Shown piece after piece: positions 24,570-35,865 of a stretch of DNA of 64,000 nt. The stretch is from Cosmopolites sordidus (taxonomy: Eukaryota; Arthropoda; Insecta; Coleoptera; Curculionidae), in assembly GCA_031761425.1 (NCBI GenBank), contig JARFXV010000595.1, positions 372,001 to 436,000 of the forward strand, in the 5' to 3' direction. The notes under the pieces are model-generated. The model ran no database searches, had not been told where the DNA came from, and saw only the letters and a program-made list of their open reading frames with translations. The position numbers and the translations under genes were made by a program. The stretch's first letter is position 1; each line of letters opens with the position of its first letter.

Positions 24570-25280
24570 ACTAACTACACCAAACGCGTTCATATCTACT
24601 TTTGTAGATAACACGACGGTTATGCCAATAAGCCAGGTACTAAGATATGCATCTGAGTCTGAGAAGCTTCAAGAAGCTCTTGATAATATAGAGTAATGTG
24701 TAAAAAAATGGCGTCTGAAAGTTAATGACCCGAAATATCAGCAAGCCACATTTACCTTAAGGAATGAATCATGTCCGAGTGTCACACTTTAATAGGCATC
24801 AATTCTCCACTCAAGTCCACTGTGTAATATATCTTGGAAAGAGACTTAACCGAAAACTAAACTGGATACAATACATATTTGCAAAGAGAAAGCAATTTGG
24901 CTTAAAATTATCCAAATTCTACTAAAAGGTAAACTATCGTTGGTGCAGAAGTTAACCGTCTATGATAATCAAACCCGTATATTAGGGTATACAACGCCGA
25001 ACAGGTGGAGTTATGGCATACAACATTACACTACGAGCATATGTGATAGAACGATTCAATAATTCCGGTCCAAAACCCTGAGAATAATTACCGATGCTCC
25101 TTGGCTCATAACAAATCAAACTTTACACCACGACCTAAAAATAAGACCTGTGCTAGAAAAAACCAAGTGCACGAGTGCGAAATGTCAAAACAAACAAATC
25201 CATCGCTCTTAGCCTCTTGGATAACAGTCAAAAGACGCAAAGATAAAACATTGTGATTCTTTGGAGATAAGTTATAGAAT
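24570..25280 (+). pseudogene. Jockey-type LINE fragment (RT end and C-terminal region)
   Basis: The frames read TFVDNTTVMPI (catalytic FADDT block, with the second aspartate replaced by N), KWRLKVNDPKYQQATFTLRN, SCPSVTL, YLGKRLNRKLNW, AKRKQFGLKLSKF and, near 25220, LSLLDNSQK. This is the order found in Jockey-clade ORF2 proteins after the catalytic centre. There are many stops. It lies between the arms of the 355-bp inverted repeat and is probably a passenger. Confidence 0.75.
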
Positions 25281-25549
25281 TTAAAATACTTTTAATATTG
25301 ATCTCAGAGTTTAGTTTATAACGAATATAAGCTCATAACAATGTTAAGGCTTTAATGTTAGCGCTCTAATCTCTGATTAGAAAATTCGTTGTCTAGCCCT
25401 AAACATTACTACATTTGCTCATTACGATTAGGCAGATTGCAATATATATAAAAATCCACTCACTGGTTTAATGAATTTGAAAATGTATTGTTATTGAGTT
25501 TTATGAATTAGTTTAATGAATTTGAAAATTATATTTATTTATTTTTAAA

Positions 25550-25911
25550 ATTAAAAATTTTAAAATCTTGGCTTGCGGCAATTGTAAATATTTAATTTAA
25601 AAAATGTTATCAGTGTTACCCAACAATCACTCTTTGTAACTAGTATTGATGTTTACCCAGAAAATACTTTTACGTCATTGTGACATCAAAATGGCATCAC
25701 GCAATATCACGCCTTACATCAGATATGTCATATATGAGTCATATGTGACTCAATATTTCATACTTTTTACGTGAGATGCTGATGCAACAAATATGTATTC
25801 ATGACGTCACCCAATATGACGTCATATTAAGGATATAATATATTGATGCAACGAAGTTTACGTCACTGAGATATAAAAATTATGTCAAATTATTTTTGAG
25901 GTTATGCTTCT

Positions 25912-25915
<4 letters not shown>
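25550..25915 (-). repeat. Right arm of the 355-bp inverted repeat
   Basis: Reverse complement of 23091-23447 with few differences, ending GAGGTTATGCTTCTACAC next to a (TA)n array. Confidence 0.9.

Positions 25916-25917
<2 letters not shown>

Positions 25918-25994
<77 letters not shown>
25918..25994. repeat. (TA)n array
   Basis: Pure TA dinucleotides at the outer edge of the right arm, mirroring the array at 23005-23090. Confidence 0.97.
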
Positions 25995-25999
<5 letters not shown>

Positions 26000-26180
26000 G
26001 TGTATAGACCAAAATAATGACAAAATTAAAAATGCGAATTTTGTCATGAAACTTCGTATATGAGGTTAGAATAACATCCTGAACAACTTTTTCTAATAAC
26101 CTTTTTCGATATCTCGAACGCGAAGTAAAATATTCAGGATTGTCCTTGTTTGTGAATTCGTAGTAGGCTGAGTTTAAAGT

Positions 26181-26668
<488 letters not shown>

Positions 26669-26673
26669 ATATG

Positions 26674-26810
26674 TGTTTCTAAATCATTCCGGGTGTAGAT
26701 CCGTTGATTCTGTGAAGAATCACGTCGTTTCGCCAAAATCTCATTTTGCGGCGAAACGTCGTGACTCTTCACAGAATGAATGGATCTACACCCGGGATGA
26801 TTTAGAAACA
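26674..26810. mobile_element. Inverted dimer of PLE-1 tails (hairpin)
   Basis: Left arm 26674-26734 and right arm 26750-26810 are inverted copies with five differences in 61 bp and a 15-bp loop. Each arm holds the GGCGAAACGTCGTGACTC-type word (altered in the left arm) and TGATTTAGAAACA, the same 3' tail seen in PLE-1 at 15170-15235 and, inverted, at 38007-38070. It therefore joins two PLE-1 tails head to head. Confidence 0.75.
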
Positions 26811-27808
26811 TTATCTACCGTCTGTAAAAATATTAGATGTAACATTATTAGGCAAATCAAGCGATTTAAACATAACAAAGCTTCTGGAACTTTTGAAATC
26901 CGCTGGTCCAGGTATAACCTGGACTAAAAAGGAAATAACCAAAATTCTACAAGAAGTTTGGCGAACCGAATGGATTCCGGAAGATTGGAAAGATGCTCCA
27001 ATCCATCCACTACACAAGAAAGGAAATAAAACGGATGTAAACAACTACAGAGGGATATCTCTTCTACCAGTTTGTTACAAGATTATATCTCAATGTCTAC
27101 TAGATAGAGTATAGGGACAGTTTGAACCAAAAATGGGTGAATATCAAGCAGATTTTCGACCGGGCAGATCCTGCCCTGAACAGATCCTGAATTTAAAGTT
27201 TATCCTAGGACATCAAAACCTGTACAATAAAAATCTCGTCTGTACCTTTGTCTGTACCACACTAACTAACACAAGGTAAAAAGTTAAATTCATGGGTTAC
27301 ATCTCAGAGCCCTTCGAAATTAAAACTGGAGTGAGACAAGAGCCCTGAATATTGACCAGCCCATTAAACTTGGTAGAATCAATATCAAAATTGATTGTCT
27401 GGTGTTTGCTGATGATCTAGCAATTTTTGTTCAATATATATTAACGGCACAAAAACAGATTGAAATCCTAAAAGAAACAGCAGAAAAGGTAGAACTCCAA
27501 ATTTCCTTTGAAAAGACACAATACATGGCCTGCAACAGACTAAGAACACCATTTCTAAAAACAAAATATGGCAACATCAGACGAGTCTCTCAATTGAAAT
27601 ATTTGGGTGAAATAATCATGCAAAATGGGTTGGAAAAAGCGGCCAATACAGGTAGATGTCAAAAAATGGAAATTGCATTAAGACTTATACAAAATATTTA
27701 CAACAAAAATGCATATCTAAAAACACAAAACTGATACATTACAACACAGTTAGGACATTGAAAAGATGGAAAGAAAAATTATAAGAAAAATCTTAGGCCC
27801 CAAACAAA

Positions 27809-27960
27809 TAAATAACACAACATACCGACTTCGAGAAAACCAAGAAATCAAACAATACACAGATATATGCATATCTGTGTGTATGGGGTATGTTATATAT
27901 GCATATCTGTGTATTGTTTGATTTCTTGGTTTTCTCGAAGTCGGTATGTTGTGTTATTTA
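27809..27960. repeat. Perfect 58-bp inverted repeat inside LINE-A copy 3
   Basis: 27809-27866 and 27903-27960 are exact reverse complements with a 36-bp spacer. The left arm is normal LINE-A sequence (ACATACCGACTTCGAGAAAA); the right arm is an inverted re-copy that copy 2 does not have. Confidence 0.95.
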
Positions 27961-28012
27961 TGCGCTATGTAGCGATGTAGCGCTATGTAGCGCTATGTTG
28001 CGCTATGTAGCG
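27961..28012 (+). repeat. Short tandem repeat, GCGCTATGTA-like
   Basis: Four or five near copies of GCGCTATGTA / GCGATGTA directly after the inverted duplication. It appears to have expanded from the single AGCGATATGAG of LINE-A. Confidence 0.85.
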
Positions 28013-28397
28013 ATATGAGAAAAAGAAGACTTAAGTTTTACGGACACATAAAACAGATGAATCCGAGCATAGTTAGCCTACTACAAATAGTCGAATTTTA
28101 TGAAAATAGGAGTAGAACTGAAGTAGAAATAATTAAATCGATTGCTGCAATTAAAGAGGACCTAACATCAGCAAATATTATACACAGAGAAATTCAGGAT
28201 AGAGACTGTTTCAGCCACAAGGCTAACGTTTGGAAGGTTGGTCAGAGAGAAAAATGTAGGATGACTGGAACAACTTGGTCTGACAAAAGGAAATAAGCTC
28301 ATAGCGAAAGAATGAAATTAGCATGGGAGTAAAGGAAGGCTAACAACAACAAACACCTTTAACTGTACTTCACGTGATCCACCAGGGCCTATTCGTG

Positions 28398-28402
<5 letters not shown>

Positions 28403-28481
<79 letters not shown>
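28403..28481. repeat. (TA)n array at the LINE-A copy 3 3' end
   Basis: Pure TA dinucleotides following CCTATTCGTGAATAA, as in copy 2. Confidence 0.97.
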
Positions 28482-28487
<6 letters not shown>

Positions 28488-28903
28488 CGTGTTTGTGTTA
28501 TTCGGCTTACGGTGTGGACATACCATAAACTGTAATGTAAGTGAACAGTATTTCGATTTATGTCGAATTCAATACGTGAGTTGAAGCATCTAACGCCATC
28601 CACCGATGAAATTTCAAAATGGTATTAGAATCGTAGGTGAATAGAGGTGTAATTATAAAGTAAATTAGAGAATCCAATCTCTATAAATGATATAAAATAA
28701 CTGCGCAATTGCGACAATTTTGTTTACACTATTTGTGACGATATTCCAGTTTTAAATTATTTTTTAATTTATTTACTGTTTTGATTTTTTTTTTTGTTAA
28801 TTTATTTAATGAAATGAACGGTCTAAATTAATGGGGTACATTATTAAAAAAAAACAAAGTAGTTTAATTAACAATCTAAAAATAAACATTTAATTTTTGG
28901 TCA
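28482..28903. other. Unassigned AT-rich interval
   Basis: No coding signal that I can support. T- and A-rich runs at 28780-28860. Confidence 0.4.
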
Positions 28904-29215
28904 TTGTGTGGATTCCTTTTTGAAAATTGTTCAGATTGGATCAGGTACGGTGCTTCAGATTTGTCTGACATCTGCACATGTGCAAGATTATGCTATTTAA
29001 AAGCAATTTTAAATGATTGTAAAAAACTTTTTTGCCCAAATAAATTACAATTTAAAGTTGATACAAAGTCGATATGTAATGGATGGTAATGTAATGTTGG
29101 CATCCTGACATAAAAATTTCACCAGCTTTATATCGTATTGAGTTAAATGGCAATATAGTTGAATCAAATGAAGATGCTGTACTTCTACAGGAAAATACTG
29201 AGGGAAAAGATAAGA
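28904..29215 (+). CDS. Unrecognised coding-like stretch (two frames)
   Basis: A 60-codon frame contains SDICTCARLCYLKAIL and FCPNKLQFKVDTKSI and ends in TAA. A second frame just downstream (29090-29215) reads ISPALYRIELNGNIVESNED followed by AVLLQENTEGK. Both look more protein-like than their surroundings, and a single frameshift could connect them. I recognise no family. It could be an exon pair, a pseudogene or chance. Confidence 0.25.
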
Positions 29216-29268
29216 ATATTAATAGATATAGTATATAGTATATAATAGATATTATATATAAGATATAG

Positions 29269-29319
29269 AATATTAATTATTCTATAATTTATAAGATGAA
29301 TTATAGAATAATTAATATT
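29269..29319. repeat. Perfect 21-bp palindromic hairpin
   Basis: AATATTAATTATTCTATAAT plus one T is followed by a 9-base loop and the exact reverse complement. It sits at the end of a TATAGATA-rich tract (29215-29268). Confidence 0.93.
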
Positions 29320-29884
29320 GTCAAATCAAAGCATCAAATCATTGCATCAAACTTTGTCACAATTATGACTTCTGGAATTGAATTGAATTGAATGATTACA
29401 TAAAATAGTGTCTGAATTTTTACGTCACGGTATGATATCAATATTACATAAGATGGGTGTAAAATTTAAGTCGTAGTTATGACATCATACAAGAGTGACA
29501 TATTATGTCAGTATGAGGTCATAATGATATCATAAAAAGTGACATATTACGATCATGAAGAGAGTCAGTTTTAAGTCAAATTTACGTAAAATTTTATTAC
29601 AAACATATGACCTACGGGTGATGTCAATTTAATGTCGTGTTCGCTGGATATTGTGTTTGAAAAATGATGTTTAAAATGAACATTTAATTTGTGTGGTAGT
29701 CGGTATCTTAAAAATCTTACAGTGCTATTCGTATACTGTGAACCATCCGTTCTGTTCCACAGTAAATATTAATAAATATGGAACAGTTAAAGAACATATA
29801 ATACCAAATTGTTAAATACCTTAAACAGAAATAAATTAAATATGCTAAATTGATTATTTTTTAATAGGATTAAAATTGACAATC

Positions 29885-30262
29885 GCTAAAATGTCAACAA
29901 TTTTCTGTTCAACATATTTTCTACTAAAATGAAGTCCATTGAAAATTGAAATCCCTTATAGAACATTTCAATATTAAAAAATCTTGGTCCTTGGTTCATA
30001 AAAAAATAACATCTGACTCACGGAATTTCTAAAAGTGTGACTTATTGTTTCATGCCTCTAAATGACCTTCGCCAAAATGTCAACAATTCTGTGATCAACA
30101 TATTTTCTACTAAAATGAAGACAGAATTGAAAATTGAAAACTCTTATAGAACATTTCAATATTAAAAAACCTTGGTCCTTGGTTCTTAAAAATATTAAGA
30201 AAACAACTTCTGACTCACGGGATTTCTAAAAGTGTGACTTATTGGTTCATGCCACTTAATAA
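29885..30262 (+). repeat. Tandem duplication, two copies of about 186 bp
   Basis: 29885-30070 and 30071-30262 are similar throughout. They share AAAATGTCAACAATT, CATATTTTCTACTAAAATGA, TAGAACATTTCAATATTAAA and TTTCTAAAAGTGTGACTTAT. The second copy has small insertions. No coding capacity. Confidence 0.92.
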
Positions 30263-30289
30263 TATAAATGGGTTTTCGCTACTGGGACT

Positions 30290-31275
30290 CCCGAGTTTCA
30301 ACAGGAGAAGTTATCTCACAAGAGCAGCTGTGACTTTTTTGTTTTAATTCAATTCATCCCATTACCTTGCAATTATAAATTAACTTCATCCAATATTTTA
30401 AACATGTCTGTCAAATAAGCTATGTCATTTTTGAATATAATAAGGTATTCGCGCAGTTTTTCGTCTCCGTTTTCAAGAAAGTCAAGTACTGAATCAAATA
30501 GATTGAAAAAATGATTCAGACAAATAGGCGACTGTAATCTGCATCATTTTTCAGCACAAAGCTGGCCAAATAATATGCCGTTCAATGAATTGCTTCTAAT
30601 CATTTGACTGCTCTAACAATGTAATAGAGCGACGTAAGCAGGCGTTCATCCAGATATTTTGCAACCAAATGCTGACGATGAATAAAATAATATACAGCGT
30701 GTACAGTTGGTACTACTTGTTTCAAATGCGCTATGAAATCCTTATGATTCCCCGTCATTGTTGGAGCATCATCAGTAGCATATAATACAACACACAAAAA
30801 TATTAATTAATAGGAATTCCTTTCTCTTGAGAAAACTTGTTTATTGTTTGAAATATCGAATTTTTTTTTATAGGTTTCCAAATTTTATGCAAATAACACT
30901 TTTTTTTTTTTTTCTTCTTTTATGAATTGGACGTATGATAAGAGTAGTGCTTCGTTATTTGGTAGTTGATTTATCGAGTCGAATGGAAAATTTGTTTATT
31001 TAAAGTTTTTAAGTAACCGCATAGTGATATTTCAATGTCTTTAACCATTTTATCTATTCTTCTTTGCACTTAATTATTATTCAGAGAATTTTTCCTGATG
31101 ATATATGATGGTGTCTTATCATGAAGAACAGTTTTAATTTCCTCGGTGAATTGTTTTCCAGTCCTCGAAAATAGGATACATCTTTGTCCTTTTTATCAGA
31201 ATGCATTTTATACTCTAGAAGGCTTAATGGCTTTATTTGAAAAAAACTGTACTGTACTGCCGGCATTTCTTAGAT
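30290..31275 (-). pseudogene. hAT transposase remnant, ZBED/SCAND3-like
   Basis: The minus strand reads YATDDAPTMTGNHKDFIAHL (the catalytic-region D-G-A-.-.-M-T-G block) and AVYYFIHRQHLVAKYLDE (the C/H helix block). Then follow NSLNGILFGQLCAEK, CLNHFFNLFDSVLDFLENGD and FKNDIAYLTDMFKILDEVNL. Further upstream, 31081-31266 reads VSYFRGLENNSPRKLKLFF. The order is that of ZBED5/SCAND3-type hAT transposases. Stops and shifts occur throughout, and no terminal repeats were recognised. It is a different copy from the hAT at 10866. Confidence 0.75.
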
Positions 31276-31477
31276 TCAGACATTTTGAAATATATTTGTA
31301 AACAAGGTCCCATATTTTTGTAGAAATATGCTTGATTGCGTGAATCGCGTCTTTGATTACCAACTTGCAAAAACTTGCCACCGGCAATACTAAACCACAG
31401 TAAGTATACGTATAGCTAATGCTAATTTATATGTTTTAATACTATTTTATTAATACTACGCGATAACAATAAGATAA

Positions 31478-31483
<6 letters not shown>

Positions 31484-31567
<84 letters not shown>
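31484..31567. repeat. (TA)n array
   Basis: Pure TA dinucleotides. Neither flank shows a recognised element. Confidence 0.97.
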
Positions 31568-31572
<5 letters not shown>

Positions 31573-32206
31573 TATTCACAAAAGCAGTACATATTTTTAA
31601 ACTATTTTATTATATTAATTTCTTTATTAGGTAGTTTTGCCACTGTCACCCCCTTTGACTGTGTTAACACCTCTGGGTCCGCTGCCGCCACCATGTAAGG
31701 CTCCAGCACGTATATGTATATATAAGTATATGGTCTAGACCAATACACAACATTTCTTTCCTTGATCTTTGGTTTAATTTTTTTGGGTATTACCAGTTAG
31801 GTTTCATCACCATCTTTCTTAAGCTTAAGTCCGAGTTGATTCATTATCATTGTTTAAGTACAAGTTTTCCTTAGTAGTTTTTCAGTTTTTTGTAGTAGTG
31901 GATTTCCAAATTATGTTGTTTCTTACTAAGAAAAAGGTAGGTACATACTAATTTTATCAAAAACTCAAAAGGCGTCCTTTGGGTTTTTGTTAAAAAAATA
32001 ATTTTCCATCATTTAAATCACTTCGTTTAAGAAATAAAAAGAGTTTACATATTTTAGGTATGTATGTTAGATAAAAAAGGAGTAAAATAATTTAGTTTAA
32101 TAAAATAAATAGTTAATAAAAGCCAATTAAAAAAAAAAGAGTTTTCTTCAAATTTAGCCTTTGGAATTTGATTGTATGTCTTTTGGGTTTTGTTAAAAAG
32201 ATAGTG
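31568..32206. other. Unassigned interval
   Basis: Contains a GC-richer patch at 31630-31700 and two related TTTGGGTTTT(T)GTTAAAAA words near 31980 and 32184. No gene recognised. Confidence 0.4.
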
Positions 32207-32749
32207 TTAAAAAAACATTCGATTAACAATAATTTTGTTCAACTTTGAACATTCTTGAAGTCTCTTGAATTTGATCATCATCCAATTTTCAACTTCAGGC
32301 CATTTAAGCCATTTAGCGTTACAGGTCTTTTCTTCATTTTTCCGACAGAGCACGGGAGTTGAGTCACCGCTCACCGCCTCAACCATTGCGCCAACACGGT
32401 CGATACAGTTACAAATACAAAATAAAATAGCCAATGAAATCAAGTGATCTAAATTTGCACTATTTTTCAAAATATTAATGGTATTGTATGTATGTTTCTT
32501 GTTTTCGATGTGTATTATAACAATAAATTTTATGTGGCTTGCATGGATGATTGAGCTTGAGAAGACAGAAACGGAACTTAAAGCTATAAACCTAGCAAAA
32601 TGTTGAGGTATACCAATAAGTAACACAAATGCAGAGTCTCTTATTTTTTCATATACTATAGTGGCTGGTTTATCACATGTTTCTATAGCCAACTGTTCTG
32701 TTATGAACCTCCATAGAACTTCAGAACCACTGTTTCTAGGAATTAACAC
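32207..32749 (-). CDS. Unrecognised ORF or exon, about 180 codons
   Basis: The longest open frame in the window that I cannot link to a mobile element. Its first 50 codons (SEVLWRFITEQLAIETCDKP, then TIVYEKIRDSAFVLLIGIP) are the most protein-like. The middle is hydrophobic and AT-driven (IKFIVIIHIENKKHTYN). The frame begins at GTG right after an in-frame stop. A CCTAG|A just downstream could be a splice acceptor and GCTAG|GTTTAT near 32585 a donor, so the protein-like part may be one exon of about 150 nt. Function unknown. Confidence 0.3.
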   Translation of the reverse strand: MLIPRNSGSEVLWRFITEQLAIETCDKPATIVYEKIRDSAFVLLIGIPQHFARFIALSSVSVFSSSIIHASHIKFIVIIHIENKKHTYNTINILKNSANLDHLISLAILFCICNCIDRVGAMVEAVSGDSTPVLCRKNEEKTCNAKWLKWPEVENWMMIKFKRLQECSKLNKIIVNRMFF

Positions 32750-34189
32750 TTATCCCCGTCCTTCTAATTCTATAGAGCTCTCCAGAATGCACTTGAGCTC
32801 CTTAGTTGAGAAGACTAGAGTCCAATTGAACCTAATATGTTTTTACTATCGGTGGTCATAGTTGGCCACTTCTTATCAGGATGGTCTACGGCCATATTTC
32901 TTCTAATAGGTCTTTTTATGACTAGTTGTGCGCAAGCGCGTCCGCCATGTTAATGATGCGTTAATATGAAAGTTTCGGGCACTTTTTGTAAATATGGCTG
33001 GATAAAAACGATTATTACCCTTACTACCAGTGCAACTAAATGCAAAATTAATTGATGGTGCTTTATTAGTACATCCCACAATAAAAACACATAATTGTAT
33101 TCGATTACAATGATGGTTACAATGCCATGACCATCCCCAACATGGAAATCAAGCAGAACTTAGGATGACCATTATATTCATATTAGTTTTATATTTATTA
33201 TATTTACAACAGTATATTTATTATATTTATAACATTATATCTATATTTTTAACTTTATATTTATAACATTACATTTATTTTTATATTAAGTTTGGAGCAA
33301 ATTATAATTTTAATTTCTTTTAATATTTTTATACTCTACATAGGAGGAGTTTTTAAAAATAATTAACTTGCGATATAAATTTGTATATATTTTTCAGCCC
33401 AATAGGCACTTGCTATTTTTATCTACAAAAACATTCATCATTTGAGGTCGCTTGAGCTGAGTTGATCGCATGAACTGTTAGATTAACAATTAAATGGATT
33501 AAATTACCTTATTACATATTTTTTTACCCAACTGATGAGGTCAGGATGTTCTGTTGTTAGATCACGTTTTTTGAAATAAAGTAAACAAATACACGTATCT
33601 TTGTTAATATGACCAATCGCTGGAATCGACCATCACCTCGTCCACATTTTTTAACTCACAAATCATATTTAGCACACTTTGGACAAATTTGTATGTTTTG
33701 TTGCTGATTTAATAAGTTTTCGACGATATTCAAGACAAGGCTTTGGTAATAAAAAAACTAATAACAAAATAATATAAATGCTCCGAAAATGATTCACTAC
33801 ACGTATAGTTGCAACATATACCATAACAACAACGTTTTGCTAATTTTTTTTTTACTGATAACATTATATATTTTTATTAAAATGCTTGTATTAATATTTT
33901 ATTTCACATATATAACAATTAAAACTGTACTATTGGTAGTGAATTAATAATTAAATTTCTTAATTACATTGAAAACATAATATTTACATCTTAAAGCATA
34001 TTTCGGACACTTTATATACGCATAAAGTGCCCGAAAAATATGGCTGGCATTGAGGCATGCGCAAAAAAAATTTTCTACTATGAAAAGGCTTATTGATAAC
34101 GAGACCAGATTCTCGGTTTCATTTTTTTTCTGGTCTCTCTTAATCTTAACTGCCAATAGTCATCCACTATCGTCGTTCTAAGAATTCTA
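32750..34189. other. AT-rich interval without recognised genes
   Basis: Contains TATATTTATAACATTA-type low complexity at 33170-33290. A pair of related GAGACCAGA/TCTGGTCTC words near 34100-34138 could form a small hairpin. Nothing else is supportable. Confidence 0.45.
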
Positions 34190-34880
34190 GACTTTAATTG
34201 ACCATCTGTGGCATTACTTGTAATTCTACAGGCTTTTGTGACAACGTGTCTGCATTTCGACCTTCAATACCAATTCGATATTCTGTTTCAGGTATTGGCT
34301 ATTTTCTCAGAACTTCAGGCTTCGCCTAATTTCGAAGTTCTTGAACGAGGTGACATTTTTTTGGGATTAGATTTACTTTAGAGCTTCTTAGATGTTGGAA
34401 TACTTCTTTACGATTGTAAATCTGATTATCAAATGTCTTACCGATTACCATATTGTCGTCGATATATACCAAACATGTTTTCCTAAATAGCGCATTTTGG
34501 ATGATTTAGATCAGTCTTTCAAAATATACTGGAGCATAACAAAGGCAAAAAGTATTACCATATGCCAGCAAACAAATGTGAAGGCGTCTCTCAATCCTTG
34601 TTCTTCAATTCTATAGGTGCCAAGATTAAAAAAGTTTTTGATTCTATTGAGTTATCTCATGTATAATATATGCGAGAAAAATGCTAACTATATTTTTCCA
34701 CCACGATGGCGAAACAGTTTAACTGACTACAATTTATAAAGAAACGTGTAAAATCATCTGTTTTTTTTAACCAATACTACCAGTGAAGCCTGCGAACTAG
34801 TAGATAGTTCAATGACTTCGTCATACTTCATATTATTCTCGTTTAGGAAGCGGTAATCTTAACCAATATCAATAATGTAT
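34190..34880 (-). pseudogene. Ty3/gypsy RT to RNase H remnant
   Basis: The minus strand gives, in broken frames, DYRFLNENNMKYD, then LAYGNTFCLCYAPVYFERLI and CLVYIDDNMVIGKTFDNQI. The last is the catalytic YIDD box followed by the usual 'GKTF..H' continuation. Next come FQHLRSSKVNLIPKKCHLVQ and, after an apparent deletion, RNADTLSQKP, which matches the end of the RNase H domain ('NADALSRRP'). Stops are frequent. No LTR was recognised. Confidence 0.75.
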
Positions 34881-35819
34881 AGTTGGTATCGAATATGTCC
34901 TTATCTCACCATAATAGGCCTGATCTGATTTGTCTCCAAATGTTGCGATGATGTGTTTATTAGTTAAATTAGCGCCTCTAGCATTTCATGGCTGACCTTG
35001 TCTCAACACTGATTTTCCTTATGATTGATGTGATTGGAGAACGGTATTTAGGGTTTGTATCTTCTTCAGAAATCTCGCTAACACTCAATAGCGTCTTTCC
35101 AAGCAGTAACTCACACCAAGATCACAAGTGCAATTGAGCGGTTAAACATTACTCTAGCCTTCCATCTGTATATTGGAGAATAACTTCACTGCTTTCAGAT
35201 ATCGAACTTTTGACAGTATGACTCTAATAGTCTGCTCGTTCCTTCGATGTAATCTCTGTCGTCTCTATCTCTCTTTTAAGAATAACTCGCTTCTCCATTC
35301 AACATCAATTTCCTTCGTTTAAAACTTAGTCCAAACATGTTTACCGTCCTCTGTTCATTACGTGCATTCTAATGATTATTACATCTTAGATGTTGGCCAA
35401 TAATACTTAATATCATGTTGTGGTATTCCCGCTTTTGTGTTTCTCTTAGTTAAAGAGTGCCATGGCTTTTCGGAACACCTCGTTATTAATGACCCTACTA
35501 CGCATTTTCTCTTCCGTCCTATTTTCTAGACCTGACCATGTCCGTTTCTTGTTTTTTGACCTCCCATCTTAGTAAGTTCCTTATTTTACACCTGCAAGAG
35601 ATTTCCCTATATTGCACCTGTTAGAGTTGCATTTGTTTACATCAGTGTAGATTACTGAGTCTTCTTAATTCTGAACGGCCGTTTCGGAACGAGTGCCATG
35701 GCGTTTCAGAACAACTTCTTTAGGCAATTCTCAGGGAAAGATACGCTTTGGGAGTGATTATCTGGTTGCGACTTCGCCTCGTAGATGGGTGTCACTACTG
35801 GGTGATGTTTAAGCTCCCT
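34881..35819. other. Unassigned interval with a short internal repeat
   Basis: GAGTGCCATGGCTTTTCGGA at about 35456 recurs as GAGTGCCATGGCGTTTCAGA at about 35691. The spacing and composition could suit an LTR region of the adjacent gypsy remnant, but I cannot show it. Confidence 0.35.
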
Positions 35820-35865
35820 TGGGATGTGCTCTTTGTTAGTGGTAGTGCCTATTTACGATAAGTGG

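Larger units (their letters stand above)
26847..28400 (+). pseudogene. LINE-A copy 3, 5'-truncated
   Basis: Begins within the RT-proximal part (RQIKRFKHNKASG) immediately after PLE-1 tail sequence. It continues through WIPEDWKDAPIHPLHKKG, VNNYRGISLLPV and, after a deletion removing the FVDFKKAYD and RQGDG region, VFADDLAIFVQ (27400), LKYLGEIIMQNG and the C-terminal FYGHIKQMNPS region. Stops and deletions make it non-functional. Near 27809-28010 it carries an extra inverted duplication and a short tandem repeat that the other copies lack. The 3' end enters a (TA)n array. Confidence 0.88.

Noticed and set aside
31630..31700. CpG-like promoter patch
   Set aside because: Only about 70 bp of moderately GC-rich sequence, with no TATA, initiator or downstream frame.
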